A stretch of DNA of 64,000 bases, taken from Pseudoalteromonas ruthenica (GTDB lineage: Bacteria > Pseudomonadota > Gammaproteobacteria > Enterobacterales > Alteromonadaceae). Position 1 is the stretch's first letter, and every line of letters starts with the position of its first letter. Shown in pieces: positions 25,986 to 35,162 of the stretch. A program made the position numbers and the translations under genes. The DNA lies in contig NZ_CP023397.1 of assembly GCF_008808095.1 (NCBI RefSeq), positions 1 through 64,000 of the forward strand, in the 5' to 3' direction. Below the pieces are notes generated by a model. The model saw only the letters and a program-made list of their open reading frames with translations, had not been told where the DNA came from and made no database searches.

Positions 25986-26498
25986 ATGCGCGCACAGATC
26001 ATAATTTTACTAACGGTTGTATTATCTGCTTGTACTTCTGTACCTGACAAAGTGTCCCCAGTTAGCCCTTTTAATTTAGAGCGTTACATGGGCACATGGT
26101 ATGAAATAGCCCGTATGCCCCACCCTTTTGAAGAAGGCTTAAGTCGCGTCACTGCGACGTACAGCCAGAATGATGATGGCAGCGTCAAGGTCATTAATCG
26201 CGGCTTTAACGCAGAAGAGCAACAATGGTCCCAAGCTGAAGGTAAAGCCAAGTTTGTTGGCGATCCGAATACTGGCCATCTTAAAGTCTCTTTCTTCGGC
26301 CCCTTTTATTCCTCATATGTTGTGTTTGGATTAGACCAAGAAAACTATCAATATGCTTATGTAAGTGGTTATAACACTGACTATGCATGGTTACTCGCGC
26401 GTGAAAAAGAAGTTGATGAGCAGCGTTTAGAAGACTTTAAAGAGCAACTTAGAACAGCGGGGTTTGCGGTAGAGAAGCTGATTGAGGTGCAGCAGTAA
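25986..26498 (+). CDS. blc: Lipocalin family lipoprotein (Blc)
   Basis: Outer-membrane lipocalin that binds fatty acids or lysophospholipids, associated with membrane stress. The 170-residue protein has a lipobox LSAC (Cys at about 16), the lipocalin signature YMGTWYEIARMP, and the later conserved YAYVSGYNTDYAWLLAR. The start is supported by TTGGAG upstream. An exact motif A copy (25997-26013, minus orientation) encodes part of its signal peptide, so the DNA motif and the hydrophobic leader overlap. Confidence 0.92.
   Translation: MRAQIIILLTVVLSACTSVPDKVSPVSPFNLERYMGTWYEIARMPHPFEEGLSRVTATYSQNDDGSVKVINRGFNAEEQQWSQAEGKAKFVGDPNTGHLKVSFFGPFYSSYVVFGLDQENYQYAYVSGYNTDYAWLLAREKEVDEQRLEDFKEQLRTAGFAVEKLIEVQQ
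25997..26013 (-). repeat. Motif A copy within the blc signal-peptide codons
   Basis: Exact TTAGTAAAA-N3-TGATC on the minus strand (N3 = TTA). Confidence 0.65.
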
Positions 26499-26544
26499 TA
26501 TACCTGCGATAAGTTCGCTGCTAACTGATAATTCAGGTATAAAA

Positions 26545-26561
26545 TGTAAAGGGGGTTTACA
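26545..26561. repeat. Motif B palindrome, exact
   Basis: Exact TGTAAA-GGGGG-TTTACA. Directly abuts the motif A inverted pair that starts at 26561. Confidence 0.7.
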
Positions 26562-26600
26562 GATCAGTATTTTACCTACTTATTAGTAAAATACTGATCT
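26561..26600. repeat. Inverted pair of motif A
   Basis: Perfect 15-base arms AGATCAGTATTTTAC and GTAAAATACTGATCT with a 10-base spacer. The right arm is an exact motif A copy (26583-26599); the left is a two-mismatch copy. A degenerate copy follows at 26607-26623. With the 3' end of blc at 26498 the hairpin might also act in termination, but there is no T run. Confidence 0.7.
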
Positions 26601-26622
26601 AGAAACTTAGTAAAAATTCGGT

Positions 26623-26964
26623 TTATTGACTGGCAATCAGAATAGTTGTAAGCACTGCTAGTAGTGAAGCCGTGCAGCAAAAGGTCAGTGCTTTGAGCCA
26701 TTTCGGGCTGAAGCTAAGACACAGTGTGATGGCCAATACACTGACCGCCATAAACCCGCAGAACAGTAGTACCCCATAACTACCCAGCGCGGCAATCGCT
26801 ATGGTCATGCTTAGTAAAATACTGATCCAAGCACAGATCAAAATTTTACTAACTAACCGAGCATTGGGGCGCACACCATATATATCTCGGTAATGGGTCG
26901 CTTTGGCATGCGCAAAGCAACTAAAAGCGATGATACACAGTATAAAGCAAAGCAATTCTATCAT
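26623..26964 (-). CDS. DUF3325-family membrane protein
   Basis: A 113-residue protein with an N-terminal hydrophobic segment and further membrane helices, in the position that DUF3325 proteins hold at the end of siderophore-uptake operons. Its ATG overlaps the stop codon of the PepSY gene (ATGA) and follows GAGGAG, so I start at 26964 and not at the upstream in-frame codon. Two motif A copies in inverted orientation fall inside it (26811-26852). Confidence 0.7.
   Translation of the reverse strand: MIELLCFILCIIAFSCFAHAKATHYRDIYGVRPNARLVSKILICAWISILLSMTIAIAALGSYGVLLFCGFMAVSVLAITLCLSFSPKWLKALTFCCTASLLAVLTTILIASQ
26811..26852. repeat. Second inverted pair of motif A
   Basis: Exact plus copy 26811-26827 (N3 = TAC) and exact minus copy 26836-26852, eight bases apart, inside the DUF3325 gene. 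Confidence 0.65.
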
Positions 26965-28526
26965 ACGCTTAACTCCTCTAACGAGCCCAACCAAGTGCGC
27001 TGCTTGCGGTTACCACGATAGGCCGCGTAGGCGAAGCAGGTTGCTGCAAATAAACAAACTAAATCGAAGCCCAACAAAGTCCATTGCTGGCTATCAATAA
27101 AGTGCAGCAAACTGCCCTGCGTGGTCATGCTGTTAATGGCAACAAGACCGATACAGGCGCCAGCAATGATGGCATTTAATAATCGCCAACTATAAGGCTT
27201 GAATACCGCCCATGCTTGCACCGCTGCCCAGGTAAGAAAGAAAGCGAGTATCTCTTTGTCGGCGCGCTCACTCACATGCATTGGCAATAACCGATTGGCA
27301 TAAAAAAATGCCAAGGTTGCTAAAGGCAAGCCCATAAAGGTACCCAGGTTAAGGCTATCTACCGTGCGAAGACCTATCGCGGGGCGCTGCTTTTTATTGC
27401 GTTGGTGTAAGCGTTTTGCCCACATGATTGCGCCGCTCGCTATCATGATACACCCTGCTAAACCGCATAATACGTAAAGCCAGCGCAACACGGGCTGTGC
27501 CATGCGCGCCGCATGCAAGGCTATCATGCCATCGTAGATGGCTTCACTGACGCTTCTATCTACTTCATTAATGTCTATCACCTCGCCCGTCATGGCGTTA
27601 AACGTGATGCTTGGCGGCCTGTCGACAATGGCCTTGCCGCTATCAATAGTAAAGCGTACCGATGCACTGCGATCGTTAGGGTGGTCAATACGTACTTGCC
27701 TTATATCTGCATCCGGCCACTTAGTATAAAGTTGATCCAGCAGTGTATTAACACCCACCATGGCTGTGGGCTCGTTGGCAGGCTCGGTGCGTTGAAAGTT
27801 AAAGACATCGGCATAGAAGCCGCGTAAACCATCGTCGTAGGCGGTCATCGTTGGGTAGGGGAAGAGCATAAAAATAAGGGTAATAAGCCCTGTATAGGTG
27901 ATCATGATATGAAAAGGCAGCGCTAGCACAGACGATAAGTTATGGCTATCAAGCCAGCTGCGTACGCCTTTATTGGTGCGCAAGCTAAATAAATCCTTAA
28001 AGATCCGTTTATGAATGACCACCCCAGTTATTAGCGCAATAAGCATAAACAAGCTGGCAAAACAGACCAGCCAACGTGCTGTTCTGACGTCGAGGTAATG
28101 CAAATCAAAGTGCAGGCGATAAAAGAAATGCCCACCTTTGGATTCTCTGACTGTATCGACCCCCTCTAGCGTTTTAGGATTGACATAGTAATCTTGCCAA
28201 GGCGCACGTTTACCGGGTTCTCGTGGTTCTTGGTAAGAGTAGGTAAGCCAGTCTTTACGCTCATCAGCCAAGGAAATATTCCAGCGTTCGGACTTAGGTG
28301 CCTGTTGCTGTAAGTATGCAAATCCTTGGATTATTTGAGCTTGCTGCGCGGCAACACGCTGCTGGGGCTGTTCAAAATGATGTATCTCAGGTTTAGCCCA
28401 AAAGTTGAGTTCCCAACGGAAAAACGCAAGCGTGCCAGCAATAAATATGAGAAAGAGTAACCAACAGACCAATAAACCTACCCAGGTGTGTAGCCATGTC
28501 ATTGAACGAAAGAAGGTGTCCTTCAT
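26961..28526 (-). CDS. PepSY-associated membrane protein
   Basis: Four-helix PepSY_TM protein (521 residues), a family linked to ferrisiderophore reduction or uptake. It begins MKDTFFRSMTWLHTWVGLLVCWLLF, with the paired membrane helices and periplasmic PepSY-like regions typical of the group. The start at 28526 overlaps the stop of the DUF3649 gene (ATGA) and has GGAGG upstream. The DUF3649-PepSY-DUF3325 order is the standard cassette that usually follows a TonB receptor; no receptor is present here. Confidence 0.85.
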   Translation of the reverse strand: MKDTFFRSMTWLHTWVGLLVCWLLFLIFIAGTLAFFRWELNFWAKPEIHHFEQPQQRVAAQQAQIIQGFAYLQQQAPKSERWNISLADERKDWLTYSYQEPREPGKRAPWQDYYVNPKTLEGVDTVRESKGGHFFYRLHFDLHYLDVRTARWLVCFASLFMLIALITGVVIHKRIFKDLFSLRTNKGVRSWLDSHNLSSVLALPFHIMITYTGLITLIFMLFPYPTMTAYDDGLRGFYADVFNFQRTEPANEPTAMVGVNTLLDQLYTKWPDADIRQVRIDHPNDRSASVRFTIDSGKAIVDRPPSITFNAMTGEVIDINEVDRSVSEAIYDGMIALHAARMAQPVLRWLYVLCGLAGCIMIASGAIMWAKRLHQRNKKQRPAIGLRTVDSLNLGTFMGLPLATLAFFYANRLLPMHVSERADKEILAFFLTWAAVQAWAVFKPYSWRLLNAIIAGACIGLVAINSMTTQGSLLHFIDSQQWTLLGFDLVCLFAATCFAYAAYRGNRKQRTWLGSLEELSV

Positions 28527-28843
28527 AGCCATTCCTCCATGAACGCCAGCAGAGCGGTGAGCGCTGCACTAGTTAGTAAAATAGTGATCCATACCTTAGC
28601 GACAGAACGCACACTAAAGGCATAGATGAAGATACAGGCATATATCAATATCGATAAGCTTACAGCCAGTAATACCGCGTCACTAGGTTGTAATGGCAGG
28701 GCGACCCCTAAAACAGCTGTGCTTAAGGCAGTTAATAAATAGCCTCCAACAATGGCGGCAATAAAGCGATAAACCACAAGGGCGCGATAATGAGAGCTGG
28801 CGATACGTAACTTGATGAGCCAGGGTGATAACTGAAAATCCAT
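28523..28843 (-). CDS. DUF3649-family membrane protein
   Basis: First gene of the three-gene membrane cassette. The likely start MDFQLSPWLIKLR gives 106 residues with about three hydrophobic helices (FIAAIVGGYLLTALST, LAVSLSILIYACIFIYAF, ITILLTSAALTALLAF). An upstream in-frame ATG at 28876 is possible, but neither start has a strong Shine-Dalgarno sequence. Function unknown beyond association with iron uptake. A motif A copy is inside the gene at 28573-28589. Confidence 0.65.
   Translation of the reverse strand: MDFQLSPWLIKLRIASSHYRALVVYRFIAAIVGGYLLTALSTAVLGVALPLQPSDAVLLAVSLSILIYACIFIYAFSVRSVAKVWITILLTSAALTALLAFMEEWL
28573..28589 (+). repeat. Motif A copy inside the DUF3649 gene
   Basis: Exact TTAGTAAAA-N3-TGATC (N3 = TAG). 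Confidence 0.65.
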
Positions 28844-28898
28844 AGTCTGCGGGCTGTTGTACCAAAAACGAGCCATTATATAGATTATAAAACTAAAA

Positions 28899-28917
28899 GA
28901 TAGTGATTCGTATTTGC
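28899..28917. promoter_or_regulatory. Candidate Fur box
   Basis: GATAGTGATTCGTATTTGC matches about 12 of 19 positions of the Fur consensus. It lies upstream of the DUF3649-PepSY-DUF3325 operon, where iron control would be expected. Weak on its own. Confidence 0.35.
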
Positions 28918-29113
28918 TTAAATGAATTGAAAATGAACCGTTAGTTAATTGTTGGCTCGCGGTTAACACGATGTTTTTTATTAAAACCCTTATAATTCAT
29001 AATATTACACGTCATTTCAATGGCCTTTTTTGCGTTCCTATTTATGCTTTTTTGCTATAAGATCGCTCACTCTTTTTTACTAGTTTTGTGTTGTTCTAGG
29101 AAGTGCTGTTGTT

Positions 29114-31279
29114 GTGGATGTGTTGTATTGGTTCGCGAGTTACCTCTTTGTACTCAAATATGTGGTATATGCGTTAAGCGTTTTACTGCTTATTTTTGGT
29201 TTAGACGATCTGTTTATTGATCTCGTGTACTGGGGTCGGAAATGCTACCGGCGATTGGTCATCTATCGCAAACACCCCAAGCTGCACTATTCAAAGTTGA
29301 AAGAGAAAGCTGAGCAACCGCTCGCAATTATGGTACCTGCATGGCAAGAACACGGAGTTGTAGGACCGATGGCGGAGCTGGCGGCATCGACATTAGATTA
29401 CGAGAACTATCATATATTTGTCGGTACTTACCCTAACGACGACAAGACTCAAGCTGATGTTGACGCCGTATGCGCGCGATTTCCTAATGTCCACAAAGTG
29501 GTGTGCGCGCGCCCTGGGCCAACGAGTAAGGCGGATTGCCTCAATAATATCATTGCCTCTATATTTACCTTCGAATCGCAAGCAAAATTTGCCTTCCAAG
29601 GGTTTATTCTTCATGACGCAGAGGATGTACTTAGTGCCATGGAAATGCGTTTATTCAACTACCTCGTTGAGCGTAAAGATCTCATTCAACTGCCAGTATT
29701 TCCATTCGAGCGACAGTGGTATGAGTTTACCAGTGGCAGCTACCTAGATGAATTTGCAGAAATTCATGGCAAAGACGTGCCCGTGCGAGAAGCCTTGGTT
29801 GGGCAAGTCCCAAGTGCCGGCGTTGGCACTTGTTTTAGTCGCCGGGCAATTCAATTGCTTATCGAGCAAGGCGATGGTATCGCCTTCGATGTGCAAAGTT
29901 TAACTGAAGATTACGACATTGGCTTTCGCCTCAAGCAACACGGTATGTCAGAAGTCTTCATTCATTTTCCTGTGCTGACCGACACGCACAAGCAGCAGAT
30001 CAATAAGGGGAGCCTGAAATCTGCAAGTTATAGCAGCGTAGTTTGTGTACGGGAGTACTTCCCGAATACGTTCACCACAGCCGTGCGGCAAAAATCGCGA
30101 TGGATCATTGGTATCGTATTTCAGGGTATGAAATCCCATGCATGGACGCGAGATTGGAAATTAAATTACTTTCTTTGGCGGGACCGTCGCGGCGGTCTCA
30201 CTAACTTCATTGGCTTTGTCGCGCTACTGGTGTTATTTCAGCTCGCCTGTATTTGGGGTTACCAACAACTCTCCGACAGTGCTTATAACTTTCTCTCAAT
30301 TTATGGTGATGAGCCCTGGCTAAGTGCGGTGTTGTGGGCTAATGCCGTGCTGCTAGCTAATCGCATGCTACAACGCTTTGTATTTGTTACGCGCTATTAC
30401 GGGTGTATTCAAGGGGTCCTTTCGATCCCACGTATGGTGTGGGGCAATATTATTAACTTCTTTGCCAATATTCGTGCTGTCAGACAAATTCTCGAAATGG
30501 GTGATGTTAAACGCGTAGCTTGGGACAAAACCAGCCATGACTTTCCCTCATTAGGGGAAGCACGGGCAAGCTATCGACCTCTGGGTGAAATACTGCTCTC
30601 AGCAGGGGCTATTAACAAAGAGCAACTGCACAATGCGCTCACGCAAGGGCAGGGCAGAGTAAAACTTGGGCGTTATTTAATGCAGCAAGGCGTGCTCAGC
30701 GGTGAGCAATTAGCGCAAGCGATAGCCGAGCAGGCGGGCGTTGAATATCGCTCTTGCCCGCCCCTGTCTACGCCAGAGCAAAGTGAGCTCGGTATTCATA
30801 AAGCGGTCGCTGTGCGCTACGCCATTATTGGATTGTTCTTGGACAAAGGTGTACTACATATTGCGAGTGAACAGCACTTGTCGCCGGTGGCCTTAGGGGC
30901 TATAAGCCGGAAAGTCGGTTATAAAGTTAGGTATTATATTGCCCAGCCGGGACAGGTCACTGTGGCGCTCAAAATGCATTTTAGTGATGACTCGGCCTAC
31001 AGCTATGCGAATCTTCAGCGTCGTGCTCGTCGTGCGGATTGGCCGCATTTTGTAAATGCCCATTACAGTGAGTTTGAAGCAATTAGCGAAGTGGCTATGC
31101 TCAGCCCTTCCGTTGCTAACCAAGTGATGATCGGCCAAGAGAATAGCGACTCAGGGGTAGGTGATTATCTTATTGCCAAAGGTGTCATTGATGAGCAAAC
31201 CCTTGAACTAGCGCAGCGCATTATGCGCAGACCTTTGGTAAGTGACAAGCCAGCGAGTTCATCAGAGGTGTCGTTATGA
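29114..31279 (+). CDS. nfrB: NfrB-like inner-membrane glycosyltransferase with MshEN domain
   Basis: Family-2 glycosyltransferase that would polymerise an exopolysaccharide at the inner membrane; E. coli NfrB is also needed for phage N4 adsorption. The 721-residue GTG-started protein has an N-terminal membrane helix (about 15-37), a GT2 domain with DAED (about 168) and QKSRW (about 325), more membrane helices (about 365-460), and from about 488 a MshEN-type domain (RPLGEILLSAGAINKEQL...LGRYLMQQGVLSGEQLAQAIAEQ), which binds cyclic di-GMP in homologues. The nfrA-like gene overlaps its end. So polymer synthesis is probably switched on by c-di-GMP. Confidence 0.85.
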   Translation: MDVLYWFASYLFVLKYVVYALSVLLLIFGLDDLFIDLVYWGRKCYRRLVIYRKHPKLHYSKLKEKAEQPLAIMVPAWQEHGVVGPMAELAASTLDYENYHIFVGTYPNDDKTQADVDAVCARFPNVHKVVCARPGPTSKADCLNNIIASIFTFESQAKFAFQGFILHDAEDVLSAMEMRLFNYLVERKDLIQLPVFPFERQWYEFTSGSYLDEFAEIHGKDVPVREALVGQVPSAGVGTCFSRRAIQLLIEQGDGIAFDVQSLTEDYDIGFRLKQHGMSEVFIHFPVLTDTHKQQINKGSLKSASYSSVVCVREYFPNTFTTAVRQKSRWIIGIVFQGMKSHAWTRDWKLNYFLWRDRRGGLTNFIGFVALLVLFQLACIWGYQQLSDSAYNFLSIYGDEPWLSAVLWANAVLLANRMLQRFVFVTRYYGCIQGVLSIPRMVWGNIINFFANIRAVRQILEMGDVKRVAWDKTSHDFPSLGEARASYRPLGEILLSAGAINKEQLHNALTQGQGRVKLGRYLMQQGVLSGEQLAQAIAEQAGVEYRSCPPLSTPEQSELGIHKAVAVRYAIIGLFLDKGVLHIASEQHLSPVALGAISRKVGYKVRYYIAQPGQVTVALKMHFSDDSAYSYANLQRRARRADWPHFVNAHYSEFEAISEVAMLSPSVANQVMIGQENSDSGVGDYLIAKGVIDEQTLELAQRIMRRPLVSDKPASSSEVSL

Positions 31280-34254
31280 AACTTCTGTGGCTTTTTCTAT
31301 TGACCTCAATGACAGCGTTATCAGCACCTAGTTTTGAGGCTGGTAAAGGATACCCTGAGCATACTCAGTTCTTACTTTATCCTTATATCGATATGGCGTA
31401 CCGCTATATTGATGAGGGTCGTTATGAGCTCGCTAATGAAGAGTTGAATAAGGCATTAGCTGTAACGCCGAATAACCCCTATGTAGTGGAGCGATTGTTA
31501 TTTGTTGCGGCTCAGCAGCAACATTGGCCTCAGTTATCTAAGCTTATAAACCAGTACCTACAAGTGCTTATGCGGCAGCGGAAATGGCGTGAAGTATTGT
31601 TACACTTTCAACAACTTGGGCTTAAGCATCAAGCTGAGTTGTTTATTGTGTACACTGATCAGCTTTTGGCAGATGAGCGCTTTAGTATCACCCAGCGCAC
31701 CGAACTAGCTGCGTTAAGTGCACAAATGATAAGCGAACGAGCTCGCGCGCAGTTCATCCATCGAGTGATCACTCGTTACGGGCTCGAAGAAGTTCGCCCA
31801 GCCTATTGTTTTGCACTGCTAAACGAAAAAAAGTATGACGCAGTTGCCAGTTGTATTAATGATATAACTCACCCAGAGCAGCAAGCCAGTGTGCGTAAAC
31901 ACTTGATACAAGCGCTTTTAGGAGCGCAACATTTCAAGGTGGCTAGTGAGCAGTTTAGCCTCTATCAGCAACACGTTGCATTGAGTGAGCAGGAGCGTCG
32001 CCAATGGTTGCAAGCGGCGATATACAACAAAGATTGGTCACTTGCTTTGACGCTTAATGACGCGCTACCAAGGGCTATCTCGCGTCTATTGCAAAGAGCT
32101 GATATTGCCATGCAAGCTCAGCAACCAGAGGTTTTATCGCGAACCATGGCGGCGTTAAGTGAAGCCGAGTTAAATATAGAACAAGAGCAGCAGTTACTTG
32201 TGCTCATGGCTTATGCCTCGACTTACTCTCAGCAATGGCGTCAACGCCTGTATGATTACTCATTGCAACACGCCGAAAATGATGAGTTTTGGCGCTCAAG
32301 AGCGGTACAAGTGGCGCAAGCAATGGAAGACCACAGTCAGTGGCTGGCAATATTTGAGGCGCAGCAGAGTCTGAGTGAGGCGCAGCAGCGGCAACTTGCC
32401 ATAGGTTATGAAAAGGTCGGTAATGAAGAAAAAGCCTACCAGCAGTGGCTGTTATTAGCGCACCTTTATCCTCAGCGCTTGAGCTATGCTAAGCAGGCAT
32501 CGCATATGGCGATACAGCGTCAGCAGTATGAGCTAGTTACACATATATTGGCGCCCTTTTGGCCTTTTTCACAACAACAAGATCAAGATGCTGAGCTGAC
32601 CTATCGTTACTTACAAAGCCTCAAGAAAACTCAGCCGGATACGCTCAGTGATGCGCTTGCTTTAGTGCAATCAAGACAAGCATCACCAGCTCAGCGACAG
32701 ACGTTAATGAGCTTCGCCTCAGCTATTGGTGAGTGTCAGTTAGCTGCACAATGGTTGGTTGAGCCTGCGAAAGAGCAAGCTTTACAGCAATTAGGATATT
32801 GCTTTATTGAGCGCGATAAAGAGCGAGCGTATGCGTTGTTCCAAGCGGCCTTAGCAACAAACCCAAGCAGCACTGAAAGCCGGGTTCAACTTGCTCACTT
32901 GAGTGAAGTGCTTGGCTTGCATGTGCGGGCGTATGAGTACTGGCTAGAGCTTGACTCGCAGCTGACAGAACAGCCGCACTTTTTTAATGCTATTGCTAGT
33001 GCGTTGAAAGTCAACGAATACACGCAAGCGATGACATGGTTGCATCGCTTAGTGCGTTTGCATGAGCCTAAAACAATCAGCTTTTATCAATTACAACTGC
33101 AGCTTGCCCGGTATGTTAACGATCTACATACGCAAGAGAAGAGCTTAGTGTGGCTGCTTGAAAACCACCCCGATGTTTCTGAGCAAATAGCTCTGGCTCG
33201 CCTATACTGGCGCCAAGGTAAAACGCAGCAAACGTTCACACTGCTCAGCGATATCGAACGCCAACCTACCGAGACGTTGGCGCTACACACCCAAGCAGAG
33301 CTTGCGTACTTGTATATTGACGTAGGTCGCGCTGCAAAAGCGGCTCCGCTAATGCAGCATTACCTGGCCAATCAACCCGACCTTTATCCTATGCACCAGC
33401 AGCTTGCCTATAGTTATGTTGTTACTAATGAGTTAGATAATGCCCTGCATCATGCCACTATCGCGGCGACTAACATGGACACCATGGAGCTTGCACAGGA
33501 ACCTAAACAACAACTCAAGCGCTTACGGCGAGATTTATTGGCGCAATCACGTTGGTTACTGCAAGCACAATTTGGTGAGCAGTTGAGGCCTATTGATATA
33601 GGCGCTACCTCACAAAGCTTGAGATACGGCGGGTTTATAGAACTGCGTTACAGCAAATATTTACAGCACCACTGGCGTGCGCAGGATACTCATCAGTGGT
33701 ACGCACGGGCTTTTGTACAAAAAGATAGCCAACAACATGACAGCACACTCGCTTTAGGATACAGCTGGCAGCCATTGGCTTCGCTCGACCTCCAGTTTGC
33801 TATCGAGCCGCAGTGGCAGCTGCGCAACAACGATGTCGATATCTTGCTTAAAGCCGCTACGGACTTATTCAGTCTAGGTGGCAATACGCGGGATTGGCAA
33901 ACTGACGCACAAGGGTGGCTGCAACAAAGTTTGTATTTGGAAGCCGCACATTGGCTTAAGTCTGGACGTGATGCGCAGTTCGCACAATACCAAGGTGGTT
34001 ATCACTTTAAATTGCATACTCAAAATCAGCAAGCGCTGACTTGGCAACCTCATGTGAGCGGTCAATGGACGCGCTCGAGTGAGCGTCAAGATACCCGCGT
34101 AGGTGCAGGTGTTGGGGTGCATTGGTGGTCAGGAGGTGATGATATAACCGCATATCGCCGCCAGGCCTCGCTAAAACTATTAATACAGCATGTTCTCAAC
34201 GGTGAACGAGAGGGCGATAATGTGGCAAGTTTGAATCTGGAGTGGTCATGGTAG
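31276..34254 (+). CDS. nfrA: NfrA-like outer-membrane exopolysaccharide secretion protein
   Basis: The 992-residue protein has a signal peptide (MKLLWLFLLTSMTALSA), a long helical TPR-type region (about 35-720), and a C-terminal beta-barrel-like segment beginning around 750 with RYGGFIELRYSK and HHWRAQDTHQWYARAFVQ. In E. coli NfrA is the outer-membrane receptor of phage N4 and the export partner of NfrB. The start codon overlaps the nfrB stop (ATGA). It probably exports the NfrB product and could be a phage entry point. Confidence 0.8.
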   Translation: MKLLWLFLLTSMTALSAPSFEAGKGYPEHTQFLLYPYIDMAYRYIDEGRYELANEELNKALAVTPNNPYVVERLLFVAAQQQHWPQLSKLINQYLQVLMRQRKWREVLLHFQQLGLKHQAELFIVYTDQLLADERFSITQRTELAALSAQMISERARAQFIHRVITRYGLEEVRPAYCFALLNEKKYDAVASCINDITHPEQQASVRKHLIQALLGAQHFKVASEQFSLYQQHVALSEQERRQWLQAAIYNKDWSLALTLNDALPRAISRLLQRADIAMQAQQPEVLSRTMAALSEAELNIEQEQQLLVLMAYASTYSQQWRQRLYDYSLQHAENDEFWRSRAVQVAQAMEDHSQWLAIFEAQQSLSEAQQRQLAIGYEKVGNEEKAYQQWLLLAHLYPQRLSYAKQASHMAIQRQQYELVTHILAPFWPFSQQQDQDAELTYRYLQSLKKTQPDTLSDALALVQSRQASPAQRQTLMSFASAIGECQLAAQWLVEPAKEQALQQLGYCFIERDKERAYALFQAALATNPSSTESRVQLAHLSEVLGLHVRAYEYWLELDSQLTEQPHFFNAIASALKVNEYTQAMTWLHRLVRLHEPKTISFYQLQLQLARYVNDLHTQEKSLVWLLENHPDVSEQIALARLYWRQGKTQQTFTLLSDIERQPTETLALHTQAELAYLYIDVGRAAKAAPLMQHYLANQPDLYPMHQQLAYSYVVTNELDNALHHATIAATNMDTMELAQEPKQQLKRLRRDLLAQSRWLLQAQFGEQLRPIDIGATSQSLRYGGFIELRYSKYLQHHWRAQDTHQWYARAFVQKDSQQHDSTLALGYSWQPLASLDLQFAIEPQWQLRNNDVDILLKAATDLFSLGGNTRDWQTDAQGWLQQSLYLEAAHWLKSGRDAQFAQYQGGYHFKLHTQNQQALTWQPHVSGQWTRSSERQDTRVGAGVGVHWWSGGDDITAYRRQASLKLLIQHVLNGEREGDNVASLNLEWSW

Positions 34255-35084
34255 GGCGATATACAGCAATGATAGCGTTGCTGCTATGCAGCATAGCTGT
34301 GCAAGCGAATGTGGTTATTTATCAGCCATTAAATAGCGACAGCGAGCTAACAAAGGGCCAATGGCAAGAAATAATGCTGCAGTTACGAGAGCGTCAAATT
34401 GATACCATTGCCCTGCAATGGAGCCAGCATGAGCATAGCCAGTTCATTGATGCAGAAGGCCGCTCTCGACTACAGCAACTTTTTCATCAAGCCAATGCTC
34501 AAGGATTAAAAATAGTCGTTGGGCTGTATCATGAAAATAGCTACTACCAACGCATTCAACAGCAACCTCGAGCACTACACTTTTATCTGCGCGGCTTGTA
34601 TAACCGTCATCTCGACGTTGCCCGACGCTGGCAAGCGTTTACTAAACTGCCAGCATTTGCTGGTTGGTATATCAGTGATGAAATCGATGACCTTAACTGG
34701 CAAAGCCATGCAAAACAGCAATTGTTAATCGATTACCTCAGCGCTTTGAATGATCAATTAGCCACTCTTGCTCCTGCTAAGCCAGTGTATATCTCAAGCT
34801 TCTATGCGGGGCATAGTTCACCGCGACAATATGCTTATTTACTTGAGCGGTTAGCGCAGCACACCGACCTGGAATTACTGTGGCAAGATGGAGTGGGTAC
34901 TCAAGTTCTATCAAGCGATCAGCGTCAGGCAGTGCAAAAATATGTTTGCCAAAAGGGGAGTCATATTCACGTTATTGCAGAAATATTCAATGAGTCTGTG
35001 GAGCACAGGCTAAGCGATGAGTGCCGACCAAGCTGGTTTTTTTCACTGCGCTACATGCTACCTAACTACTTTGCTAGTGAATGA
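34248..35084 (+). CDS. DUF4434-family periplasmic protein, probable glycoside hydrolase fold
   Basis: The 278-residue protein has a signal peptide and a TIM-barrel-like domain with VVIYQPLNSD, FAGWYISDEIDDLNW (acidic pair DE at the expected catalytic position) and VYISSFYAG. DUF4434 proteins resemble family-10-like glycosidases, and a gene of this kind accompanies nfrAB in enterobacteria. It overlaps nfrA by seven bases, so it likely trims or processes the polysaccharide. ATG 34248 is preceded by GGAG. Confidence 0.7.
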   Translation: MVGRYTAMIALLLCSIAVQANVVIYQPLNSDSELTKGQWQEIMLQLRERQIDTIALQWSQHEHSQFIDAEGRSRLQQLFHQANAQGLKIVVGLYHENSYYQRIQQQPRALHFYLRGLYNRHLDVARRWQAFTKLPAFAGWYISDEIDDLNWQSHAKQQLLIDYLSALNDQLATLAPAKPVYISSFYAGHSSPRQYAYLLERLAQHTDLELLWQDGVGTQVLSSDQRQAVQKYVCQKGSHIHVIAEIFNESVEHRLSDECRPSWFFSLRYMLPNYFASE

Positions 35085-35094
35085 CTCGGTAAAG

Positions 35095-35111
35095 TGTAAA
35101 GGGGGTTGCCA
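35095..35111. repeat. Motif B copy
   Basis: TGTAAA-GGGGG-TTgcCA, 10 of 12 positions, just after the DUF4434 gene. It overlaps the start of an inverted repeat GCCACA/TGTGGC. Confidence 0.5.
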
Positions 35112-35162
35112 CAATATGTGGCTAGCCCTTAGGCTAAGCAAAAACAATATACCTAAGTGAAG

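Noticed and set aside
27513..27827. Plus-strand ORFs opposite the PepSY gene
   Set aside because: Shadows of a well-supported membrane protein on the other strand.
35101..35150. Inverted repeat GGGTTGCCACA/TGTGGCTAGCCC as a terminator
   Set aside because: The stem is imperfect and no T run follows on either strand, so termination is not supported.
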